Source of the DNA: Paracoccaceae bacterium
GTDB taxonomy: Bacteria; Pseudomonadota; Alphaproteobacteria; Rhodobacterales; Rhodobacteraceae
Length of the DNA: 5,105 bases
Assembly (NCBI GenBank): GCA_003512825.1
Contig: DOOI01000003.1
Span: 1-5,105 of the forward strand
Direction: 5' to 3'
This document shows positions 1 to 5,031 of this stretch, piece by piece (positions within the stretch are counted from its first letter, which is position 1; every line of letters starts with the position of its first letter). The position numbers and the translations under genes were made by a program. Under the pieces are notes generated by a model that saw only the letters and a program-made list of their open reading frames with translations, was not told the origin of the DNA and did not search any database.

Positions 1-290
1 ATCGGGTAGCCGTCCATCGCAGTGGCAATTGCCGACGGCGCGCCCGGAATATTAAGCAAAATCGCCGTCCGCGATCCGCCATACACCCCGCCCATATAGA
101 TCCCGATCATCAGCGAAATCGCCGGATAGACATCCCAAGAAAAGGTGAATGAAATCAGGATCGACACCGCCATCGTCACCGAAAGTCCGGGGATCGCCCC
201 CACATAGACCCCGGCAAATGTGCCAATTCCCACCAAAAGCAGCAGGTCAAACTGGGTGAAAACCGTCAAAAAGGCCCAAAACGCGTCCAT
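1..290 (-). CDS. tctA: TctA-type large membrane subunit of a tripartite tricarboxylate transporter (N-terminal part, cut by window edge)
   Basis: This is the large integral membrane subunit of a TTT-family secondary transporter, which moves a carboxylate across the inner membrane after delivery by the periplasmic TctC protein. Only the first 96 codons are inside the window; the gene continues past position 1. The translation starts MDAFWAFLTVFTQFDLLLLV, followed by the family hallmark GAIPGLSVTMA (residues 31-41) and a second conserved block, YGGSRTAILLNIPGAPSAIA (residues 70-89), typical of TctA N-termini. Two hydrophobic segments are visible (about residues 15-35 and 41-68). The start ATG (290-288) overlaps the TAA stop of tctB in the sequence TAATG, and a GGGAGG ribosome site lies at 305-300, nine bases upstream, so the two genes are probably translationally coupled. 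The complete protein is normally about 500 residues. The family call is very secure; the substrate is unknown. Confidence 0.95.
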   Translation of the reverse strand, partial: MDAFWAFLTVFTQFDLLLLVGIGTFAGVYVGAIPGLSVTMAVSILISFTFSWDVYPAISLMIGIYMGGVYGGSRTAILLNIPGAPSAIATAMDGYP

Positions 291-856
291 TATCTTGCGC
301 CTCCCTGCATCAGGTTTCGAAACACCTGAATAATCTCTGCCTCAGGCACCACACCTGCTGGCATCAGCACCGTAAAGACGATCCGGAAAATCAGCCAAAT
401 CACCAGCAAACTCGACAGCGCCACCGTGACCACCCATAGCCAGCCCCGCCCCGACAATATCTTGATCGCAGCGATCAAAAACGCCGCCGAGGTCGGCAAA
501 AACCCCAAAGGCTTAAGCGCCAGCCCATAAGCCACCAGCAGGCCCGCAAAAATGATCACCGTCTTCGGCAAAATGTCCCGCGCCACCGTCTCCCCCGCCA
601 CCAGCGGTCGAGCCCATGTTGCGCGCAGCACCATCAGCGCCGCCACCACCATGACAGCCGTCGTCGCCATTGGCACCGACCCCGGCGCAGACAAGGCCTC
701 AAACCCGGAAATCCCATAAGCGCTCCACAAAAGCGTCAAACTGCCACCGAGCAACACCAGCGTGAAAATCCGCTCACCCGGTCGGCGCTGATTGTCATAG
801 CCGCCCGGCGTTGCATCCGATGTGCCATCGTGGTGGTCAGGTTCTATCGTGGACAT
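290..856 (-). CDS. tctB: TctB-type small membrane subunit of a tripartite tricarboxylate transporter
   Basis: This is the small, poorly conserved membrane subunit that pairs with TctA in the inner membrane. The 188-residue protein is of normal family size. A polar, His/Asp-rich N-terminal tail (residues 1-28, starting MSTIEPDHHDGTSDA) is followed by about four hydrophobic segments: roughly residues 30-50, 63-80, 97-130 (which may be two helices around the KPLGF turn at 115-119) and 139-165. The KPLGFLPTSAAFLIAA block (115-130) and the closing hydrophobic FRIVFTVLMP (157-166) fit TctB proteins. The ATG at 856 is chosen because a strong purine site (AAGGGGGA, 869-862) sits just upstream and because the longer in-frame reading (up to 1045) would run back through the terminator hairpin and the end of tctC. 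It follows tctC after a 98-bp gap and overlaps tctA by one base. The assignment rests on topology and gene order as well as sequence. Confidence 0.9.
   Translation of the reverse strand: MSTIEPDHHDGTSDATPGGYDNQRRPGERIFTLVLLGGSLTLLWSAYGISGFEALSAPGSVPMATTAVMVVAALMVLRATWARPLVAGETVARDILPKTVIIFAGLLVAYGLALKPLGFLPTSAAFLIAAIKILSGRGWLWVVTVALSSLLVIWLIFRIVFTVLMPAGVVPEAEIIQVFRNLMQGGAR
300..305 (-). promoter_or_regulatory. Ribosome binding site of tctA
   Basis: GGGAGG on the minus strand, nine bases before the ATG at 290-288. It lies inside the last codons of tctB and supports the overlapping TAATG stop/start as the real tctA start. Confidence 0.8.
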
Positions 857-861
857 GGCTT

Positions 862-869
862 TCCCCCTT
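862..869 (-). promoter_or_regulatory. Ribosome binding site of tctB
   Basis: AAGGGGGA on the minus strand, with six bases between the G run and the ATG at 856-854. It selects this start over in-frame upstream ATGs that would extend the reading frame into tctC. Confidence 0.75.
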
Positions 870-894
870 GGCAGGCTTTCCCGACCCGCCCCAT

Positions 895-932
895 AAAAAA
901 GGCGCCGCTCTTCGCAATGGAAGTGCGGCGCC
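895..932 (-). terminator. Rho-independent terminator or attenuator between tctC and tctB
   Basis: Read on the minus strand, GGCGCCGC (932-925) pairs perfectly with GCGGCGCC (908-901). After an A-A mismatch the stem continues with CTTC/GAAG, closing on a six-base loop. Six T follow directly (900-895). This is a textbook intrinsic terminator, 22 bases after the tctC stop and about 40 bases before the tctB start. Since tctB and tctA have no obvious promoter of their own in the short gap, it probably terminates only part of the transcripts. The result would be more binding protein than membrane subunits, and the hairpin may also protect the 3' end of tctC mRNA. The structure is directly visible; the partial read-through is inference. 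Confidence 0.88.
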
Positions 933-954
933 CCGATCTCACACCCTGCGGTGT

Positions 955-1959
955 TTACTTGGTCGGACGCGCGATCCCAAAGGCTTCTGGCGAAGCTTTG
1001 GTCAGCCCGGCATCTTGCAACAGCCATGTGGTGCCCTGCTGCCACTTGGCGAGGAAGGCGTCCGCTTCGGCACCAGAGATACCCATCATGGTAAATCCAC
1101 GGTTGTCCATCAACTCGACAAACTCAGGCGCCTTCGCACCCTCTGCATAGGCCGCGGCCAGCTTGGCCACCACGTCATCCGGTGTGCCCTTCTTGACGAA
1201 GACGCCAAAGAACGGCCCCCAAGGCAGGAAGGCCTCATAGCCTGCGTTGAACGATGTCACGATCGGAGCATCGGGCAACTTGGCATTCGAAGCCACATCA
1301 AACACCGCCAGCGGCTTCATCGTGCCAGCGCGAACACCTTCAATCGCCGCACCCAACACAGCCGGCATCACATCAATCGCCCCGCCCTGCAGCGCGGTCA
1401 GCGCAGGACCATCGCCATCATAAGGCACGGCAATCACATCCAGCTTGCCTTCCACTGTGTTGATCATCGCAGTGATAACCGAAGGCAGACCCCCTGGGCC
1501 AGTTGCGCCAAAGCGCACTTCGCCGGGATGCTCTTTGATATAGGCCATCATGCTTGCGTAATCATCAAACGGCGCGTCAGGGCGCGCAACCAGCATGGGC
1601 GTGCCCCGTGCCAACAGGCTCACTGGCACGAAATCGCTATAGTCTTTGTCGCCAAGGCCCATGACCTTGTAAAGCAGCGGATTTTCCGCGCCCATCAGGA
1701 CGGTGTAACCGTCAGCATCCTGATCGGCCACGTGGTTCAACGCAATCGCGCCCACGCCGCCTGTCATGTTCTGCATGACAACAGTGCCGCCCAAGATCTT
1801 CTCGGCATGCGGCGTCACCGAACGCATCACCGTATCGGTGGACCCACCGGCACCCCATTGAATGATGCCCTGAATTTCCTTCGCCGGATAGTCCGCCGCA
1901 ACCGCGCCCGATACTCCCAGCACAAGCGCGGAAACCGCGCCAAATACGAAACGTTTCAT
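955..1959 (-). CDS. tctC: TctC/Bug-type periplasmic solute-binding protein of a tripartite tricarboxylate transporter
   Basis: This is the extracytoplasmic receptor that binds the substrate in the periplasm and hands it to TctAB. The 334-residue protein has normal family length. A signal peptide is clear: basic MKR, a hydrophobic core (about residues 4-18) and an AVA-A cleavage site after residue 21. The mature part shows the usual blocks: YPAKEIQGIIQWGAGGSTDT (24-43), whose GGSTD loop contacts carboxylates in this family; the MTGGVGAIALNHVA block and DADGYTVLMG (65-90); FGATGPGGLPS (150-160); and PYDGDGPALTALQGGAIDVM (179-198). The ATG at 1959 is chosen because GGGAGG stands six bases upstream and because the signal peptide begins there; a longer in-frame reading to 2052 would cover the leader and part of the regulatory block. 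It is the first gene of the tctCBA operon and is followed by a hairpin terminator. The substrate class (a di- or tricarboxylate, or another organic acid) is known only for the family. Confidence 0.95.
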   Translation of the reverse strand: MKRFVFGAVSALVLGVSGAVAADYPAKEIQGIIQWGAGGSTDTVMRSVTPHAEKILGGTVVMQNMTGGVGAIALNHVADQDADGYTVLMGAENPLLYKVMGLGDKDYSDFVPVSLLARGTPMLVARPDAPFDDYASMMAYIKEHPGEVRFGATGPGGLPSVITAMINTVEGKLDVIAVPYDGDGPALTALQGGAIDVMPAVLGAAIEGVRAGTMKPLAVFDVASNAKLPDAPIVTSFNAGYEAFLPWGPFFGVFVKKGTPDDVVAKLAAAYAEGAKAPEFVELMDNRGFTMMGISGAEADAFLAKWQQGTTWLLQDAGLTKASPEAFGIARPTK

Positions 1960-1965
1960 GATATT

Positions 1966-1971
1966 CCTCCC
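1966..1971 (-). promoter_or_regulatory. Ribosome binding site of tctC
   Basis: GGGAGG on the minus strand, six bases before the ATG at 1959-1957. A near-ideal Shine-Dalgarno site that fixes the start immediately before the signal peptide. Confidence 0.85.
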
Positions 1972-2036
1972 GTTTTCCAATCCCGAGCGCCCGTCACGGC
2001 TCGCTGATTGCGCCAGACAATCCCCCGAAGCCGCGA

Positions 2037-2079
2037 TAACGTCAAATAACAAAAATGCTCTCTGATTAACTTGATGTTA
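2037..2079 (-). promoter_or_regulatory. Probable LysR-type operator/promoter block of tctCBA
   Basis: Read toward tctC, the block begins with the interrupted palindrome TAAC-ATCAA-GTTA (2079-2067), continues with CAGAG (2064-2060), and ends with TTGACGTTA (2045-2037). The same elements with the same spacing occur before the FAD dehydrogenase at 3067-3109; 30 of 43 bases are identical. The palindrome contains the T-N11-A pattern of LysR-type sites. Its centre is 30 bp from the centre of the second element, matching a recognition site followed by an activation site on the same DNA face. TTGACG (2045-2040) could serve as a -35 box; 17 bases on, GATTGT is only a poor -10, as expected for an activator-dependent promoter. 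Binding by the neighbouring LysR protein is inferred. The block lies between the lysR stop and tctC, so tctCBA probably has its own promoter. Confidence 0.75.
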
Positions 2080-2114
2080 TTTTTGCGATGCCCAGCCTAT
2101 CCAATCACATCTGG

Positions 2115-3026
2115 TCACCTTGCCCAATACTTATGAGCCTCCGTCAATTCTTTTCGGAACTGCTTGATACCAAACTCCGCGAAATTCGACAGCACCCGGT
2201 CCTTTTTCGTGGCCACGTAAATCTTTACCCGCACATCCTCCACCAAGGGCCGCCGCACCAGCCCCGGCATGTAAACCTCTGCCACAGAAAACTCGTCAAT
2301 CAACGCCACCCCCAGCCCATGGCGCACAAGGCTCACCACTGTCTGGGCAAACCGCCCCCGCATTGCATGGCGCAACTCCACCCCGGCTTCCCGAAATGGC
2401 CGCGCGATAATCGCGCCATAAGGATCACTCGTATCACCCCCGACCAGCGGCTCACCCCGCAAATCATGGATCGACACCGCCTCCTGCACTGCCAGCGCAT
2501 GCCCCTCTGGCAAAATCGCCACAATCTGCCCCTCTACCAACTCCCGGTTCTCGATGCCGGGATTGCGAACCGGCGATGACATCACCACAAACTCACCACG
2601 CTCCAACAGTAAATAATCCGCCGTCTCTTCGATCTTGAGAATGTTGAGATCGATAAACAGGTCTGGATAGCGCCCGCGGATCGTGCGGATCGCACGCGCG
2701 GCAATGAATTGCGCCACTGACGGGGCCGAGGCAAAGGCCAGTTGCACATTCTCCCCCTTCTGCAAGGACGAAAGCGCCACCTGCAGGTTTTCCACCCCTT
2801 TGTAGACCTCCCTTATCTGGTCAAACACCGCCCCCGCTTCCACGGATGGCACAAACAATCCCGCCCTGCGCTCAAACAGCCGCAGCCCCAGCGACTCCTC
2901 GGTATGCTTGATCAAACGGCTGATCCCCGGCGCCGACACCCCCAGATGCTCCGCAGCCCCATTAATCGTTCCCCGCAGCATCACGGCGCGGATCACCTCG
3001 ATTTGCCTTAGCGTAATCTCTCGCAT
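2115..3026 (-). CDS. LysR-type transcriptional regulator
   Basis: This is a DNA-binding activator/repressor that probably senses the transported compound or a metabolite of it. The 303-residue length is typical. The N-terminal winged helix-turn-helix spans about residues 5-64, with the family pattern LRQIEVIRAVMLRGTINGAA (6-25), LGVSAPGISRLIKHTEESLG (28-47) and LRLFERR (48-54). A linker helix follows (about 62-92), then a two-lobed periplasmic-binding-like effector domain (about 95-295). The ATG at 3026 is preferred because it gives the usual short lead into the helix-turn-helix, with a G-rich stretch (GGGGGG, seven bases upstream); an ATG at 3053 would add nine residues (MRSEVGGAA) and cannot be excluded. 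It is divergent from the FAD dehydrogenase and lies upstream of, and in the same direction as, tctCBA (155-bp gap, no visible terminator, so read-through is possible). Matching operator-like blocks flank it on both sides, which points to control of both units. Confidence 0.95.
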   Translation of the reverse strand: MREITLRQIEVIRAVMLRGTINGAAEHLGVSAPGISRLIKHTEESLGLRLFERRAGLFVPSVEAGAVFDQIREVYKGVENLQVALSSLQKGENVQLAFASAPSVAQFIAARAIRTIRGRYPDLFIDLNILKIEETADYLLLERGEFVVMSSPVRNPGIENRELVEGQIVAILPEGHALAVQEAVSIHDLRGEPLVGGDTSDPYGAIIARPFREAGVELRHAMRGRFAQTVVSLVRHGLGVALIDEFSVAEVYMPGLVRRPLVEDVRVKIYVATKKDRVLSNFAEFGIKQFRKELTEAHKYWAR

Positions 3027-3066
3027 TGCAGCGCCCCCCACCTCGCTTCGCATCTGCGCCCCATAT

Positions 3067-3109
3067 TAACCTCATGTTATACAGAGCGCGAAATGAGTAA
3101 TTGACGTTA
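3067..3109 (+). promoter_or_regulatory. Probable LysR-type operator/promoter block of the FAD dehydrogenase (divergent region)
   Basis: TAAC-CTCAT-GTTA (3067-3079), CAGAG (3082-3086) and TTGACGTTA (3101-3109) reproduce the tctC upstream block element by element with identical spacing. The 16-base core ATTAACCTCATGTTAT (3065-3080) also matches 14 of 16 bases of its counterpart at 2065-2080. If TTGACG is the -35 box, the palindrome is centred near -63 and the second element near -33, the classic LysR arrangement. The leader would then be only about 15 bases, and the candidate -10 (TGACCT, 3124-3129) is poor. The palindrome also sits where the lysR promoter must lie, so autoregulation is likely. 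The repeated motif is seen directly; binding is inferred. Confidence 0.78.
3076..3081 (-). promoter_or_regulatory. Candidate -10 box for the lysR gene
   Basis: TATAAC on the minus strand, 50 bases upstream of the lysR ATG and overlapping the right half of the operator palindrome. Regulator binding there would block RNA polymerase, the usual mode of LysR autorepression. No convincing -35 is found at 17 bp (TCAATT), so this is a weak call. Confidence 0.35.
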
Positions 3110-3135
3110 ATGGACAAATTCCATGACCTCCGGTC

Positions 3136-3142
3136 AAGGGAG
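3136..3142 (+). promoter_or_regulatory. Ribosome binding site of the FAD dehydrogenase
   Basis: AAGGGAG, six bases before the ATG at 3149. It decides the start against the in-frame TTG at 3101 and ATG at 3110, which lie in or at the edge of the shared regulatory element and have no such site. Confidence 0.85.
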
Positions 3143-3148
3143 TTTACC

Positions 3149-4828
3149 ATGACCGCACCCACGGATCTCATCGTCATCGGCTCTGGCGCCGCAGGGCTTG
3201 CCGCCGCCGTCACGGCGGCCCATCTCAAGCTCTCGGTCACCGTGTTGGAAAAAACCGATGTCCTCGGCGGCACCTCCGCATGGTCGGGTGGCTGGATCTG
3301 GTGCCCGGGCAATCCCCATGCCACCCGCGCAGGCCTGACCGACACCCATGATGCGCCGCGCCGCTATCTTGCCGCCCTCTTGGGCAATTTCTACACCCCC
3401 GAGCGCGTCGAAGCCTTCCTCGAAAGCGCCCCAGATATGATCACCTTCTTCGAGCGCTACACCGCTCTCCAATTTGACGGCGGCTTTCCCATCCCCGACA
3501 CCTACGGCCACCTCCCCGGAGCCGGCACCGGCGGACGCTCTGTCATCGCCAAACCCTTCGACGGGCGCGCCTTGGGTCCAGCCCTGCGGTTGCTGCGCCG
3601 CCCACTGCGCGAAACCAGCTTTCACGGCATGACAATCCAAGCCGGAGCAGACCTGCGCGCGTTCATGTCGATGACCCGTTCCTTTTACGCCTTCACCCAT
3701 GTGACGGCACGCATCCTGCGCCACCTGCGCGACCTCGCGCTGCATGGCCGTGGCACAGATCTGCGAAACGGCAACGCCTTGATCGCCCGCCTCATGCGCT
3801 CCGCTCTCGATTGCGGCGTGACCCTGCACACCAACACTACGGTCTCCCACCTCGCCCTAGATCCTTCCGGCGCAATTTCAGGCGTCACACTGGACGATGG
3901 TCGCACCCTTCCCGCCCGCGCTGTTCTCATCGCCACAGGCGGCTTTTCGCAAAACCCCGACTGGCGCGCCCAATATTTCCCCCACGCGCCCCAACACCAC
4001 AGCCTCGCCGTGCCCAGCGCCACCGGCAGCGGCGCAGCCCTCGCCCTTGCCGCCGGAGCGGCCCTCGACACGCACCAAGATCAGCCTGCCGCGCTCTGCC
4101 CGGTCTCCCTCGTGCCCTATCCCAATCATCCGCCCGCGCCGTTTCCCCATATCATCGAACGCGGCAAACCCGGCATCATCGGCGTACTCGCCTCTGGAAA
4201 ACGGTTTTGCAACGAGGGGTTAGGCTACCACGACTATGTCACAGCCCTGCTCGCCGCGACACCCGAAGGCCAAGAGGCGCGTTCTTGGCTGATCTGCGAT
4301 CATCGTTTTCTGCGCCGCTATGGCTTGGGCATGGTGCGCCCCGCCCCCCTGCCTTGGAAGCCCCTCGCGCGCATGGGCTACTTGAAAACCGCCACCACCC
4401 TACCCGCACTCGCCACGCTCTGCGGAATTGACCCCGCAGGCCTCACCGCCACACTCACCCAATGGAACCGCACAGCCCAACACGGCGAAGACCCCGAGTT
4501 TGGGCGCGGCACCACAGCCTATATGCGCTTGCAAGGCGACGCTGAACATCGCCCCAATCCCTGCGTCGCCCCGCTCACCAAGCCCCCTTACTTCGCCGTC
4601 GAAGTCATTCCGGGCAGCTTCGGCACCTTCTGTGGCCTGCGCGCCGACGGGCATGCACGCGCCTTACGTGCCGACGGCAGTGTTATCCCCGGCCTTTATG
4701 TAGCAGGGGCCGACGCCGCCTCACCCTTCGGTGGCTTCTACCCCGCAGGCGGCATCAACCTCGGCCCAGCCCTCACCTTCGGCTACCGCGCCGCCCACCA
4801 CCTCGCCAAACAGCCTCGCCCCATCTGA
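3149..4828 (+). CDS. FAD-dependent dehydrogenase, 3-ketosteroid-delta1-dehydrogenase-like (FAD-binding_2 family)
   Basis: A 559-residue cytoplasmic flavoenzyme with no signal peptide. Family members remove two hydrogens from adjacent carbons of a substrate, often next to a ketone, and pass them to FAD. The Rossmann motif GSGAAG (11-16) and the ribose-binding acid E34 begin the FAD domain, followed by LGGTSAWSGGWIW (39-51). ATGGF (262-266) and GLYVAGAD (515-522) are further FAD contacts. The C-terminal FGGFYPAGGINLGPALTFGY (527-546) closely fits the KstD block that carries a catalytic Tyr and Gly; by eye Y531 and G535 correspond to them. Y119 (DTYGHLPG) and Y360 (GKRFCNEGLGY) are likely counterparts of the other KstD active-site tyrosines. 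The HPT-type substrate motif of fumarate reductases is not seen. The middle (about 280-480) would be the substrate cap. It is divergent from lysR and shares its operator-like block with tctC, so the substrate is probably related to the imported acid. The true substrate (steroid, alicyclic ketoacid or other) is unknown. Codons end mostly in C, unlike the minus-strand genes. Confidence 0.88.
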   Translation: MTAPTDLIVIGSGAAGLAAAVTAAHLKLSVTVLEKTDVLGGTSAWSGGWIWCPGNPHATRAGLTDTHDAPRRYLAALLGNFYTPERVEAFLESAPDMITFFERYTALQFDGGFPIPDTYGHLPGAGTGGRSVIAKPFDGRALGPALRLLRRPLRETSFHGMTIQAGADLRAFMSMTRSFYAFTHVTARILRHLRDLALHGRGTDLRNGNALIARLMRSALDCGVTLHTNTTVSHLALDPSGAISGVTLDDGRTLPARAVLIATGGFSQNPDWRAQYFPHAPQHHSLAVPSATGSGAALALAAGAALDTHQDQPAALCPVSLVPYPNHPPAPFPHIIERGKPGIIGVLASGKRFCNEGLGYHDYVTALLAATPEGQEARSWLICDHRFLRRYGLGMVRPAPLPWKPLARMGYLKTATTLPALATLCGIDPAGLTATLTQWNRTAQHGEDPEFGRGTTAYMRLQGDAEHRPNPCVAPLTKPPYFAVEVIPGSFGTFCGLRADGHARALRADGSVIPGLYVAGADAASPFGGFYPAGGINLGPALTFGYRAAHHLAKQPRPI

Positions 4829-4846
4829 ACACCCCACGCGCCAATC

Positions 4847-4886
4847 CCCCATCCAACCCGCACCCAGCATCCCCACCCTTCTCGCC
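4847..4886 (+). repeat. C-rich direct repeat, copy 1 (40 bp)
   Basis: Begins CCCCATCCAACCCGCACCC and ends CACCCTTCTCGCC. It is identical over all 40 bases to copy 2, which starts 87 bp downstream. It lies 18 bases after the dehydrogenase stop codon. It is not coding and has no mobile-element features. Confidence 0.93.
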
Positions 4887-4904
4887 AACCCCTACATCGC
4901 CCCC

Positions 4905-4978
4905 GCACCCCACAACCTCACCTCCCAAAAACACCCCATCCAACCCGCACCCAGCATCCCCACCCTTCTCGCCCGACC
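4905..4978 (+). repeat. C-rich direct repeat, copy 2 (74-bp extended unit containing the 40-bp core at 4934-4973)
   Basis: The 40-bp core is identical to copy 1. The extended unit, starting GCACCCCACAACCTC and ending in CGACC, matches 5032-5105 at 67 of 74 positions, with no gaps. Confidence 0.93.
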
Positions 4979-5031
4979 ACCCGACCTTCCGCTTCCCACC
5001 CTTCACCGCCACCCCCACATCTCACACCCCT

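Noticed and set aside
857..1045. 63-codon N-terminal extension of tctB
   Set aside because: It would pass through the terminator hairpin and overlap the tctC coding end. The extra residues have no TctB character, and a good ribosome site precedes the ATG at 856.
811..2007. Long open frame on the plus strand (398 codons)
   Set aside because: It is antisense to tctC and tctB, whose family motifs are unmistakable. Its translation is rich in His/Arg/Gln with no recognisable domain, as expected for the shadow of a GC-rich gene.
2037..2079. Shared blocks as remnants of an insertion sequence or duplicated promoter
   Set aside because: Similarity is confined to short contacted-looking elements with a diverged linker and stops at the block ends; flanking DNA differs, and there are no target-site duplications or terminal repeats.
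3101..3148. In-frame TTG (3101) or ATG (3110) as start of the dehydrogenase
   Set aside because: The TTG is inside the conserved TTGACGTTA element and the ATG begins at the very next base; neither has a ribosome site, and the added 13-16 residues precede the normal FAD-binding N-terminus. The ATG at 3149 has AAGGGAG six bases upstream.
3134..3850. Open frame of 238 codons on the minus strand
   Set aside because: Antisense to the N-terminal half of the dehydrogenase, with low-complexity Gly/Ala composition and no ribosome site or motif. It reflects the C-rich wobble positions of the true gene.
4795..4830. Resemblance of the dehydrogenase 3' end (CACCACCTCGCC...CCCCATC) to the following C-rich repeats
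   Set aside because: The match needs several mismatches and a gap, and the whole region is C-rich, so origin of the repeats from the gene end cannot be supported.
4773..5018. Gly-rich 81-codon frame on the minus strand containing a repeated GEKGGDAGCGLDG peptide
   Set aside because: The peptide repeat arises because copies 1 and 2 are 87 bp apart, a multiple of three. The next spacing of 127 bp breaks the frame, and the frame overlaps the end of the dehydrogenase. No sign of selection for protein.
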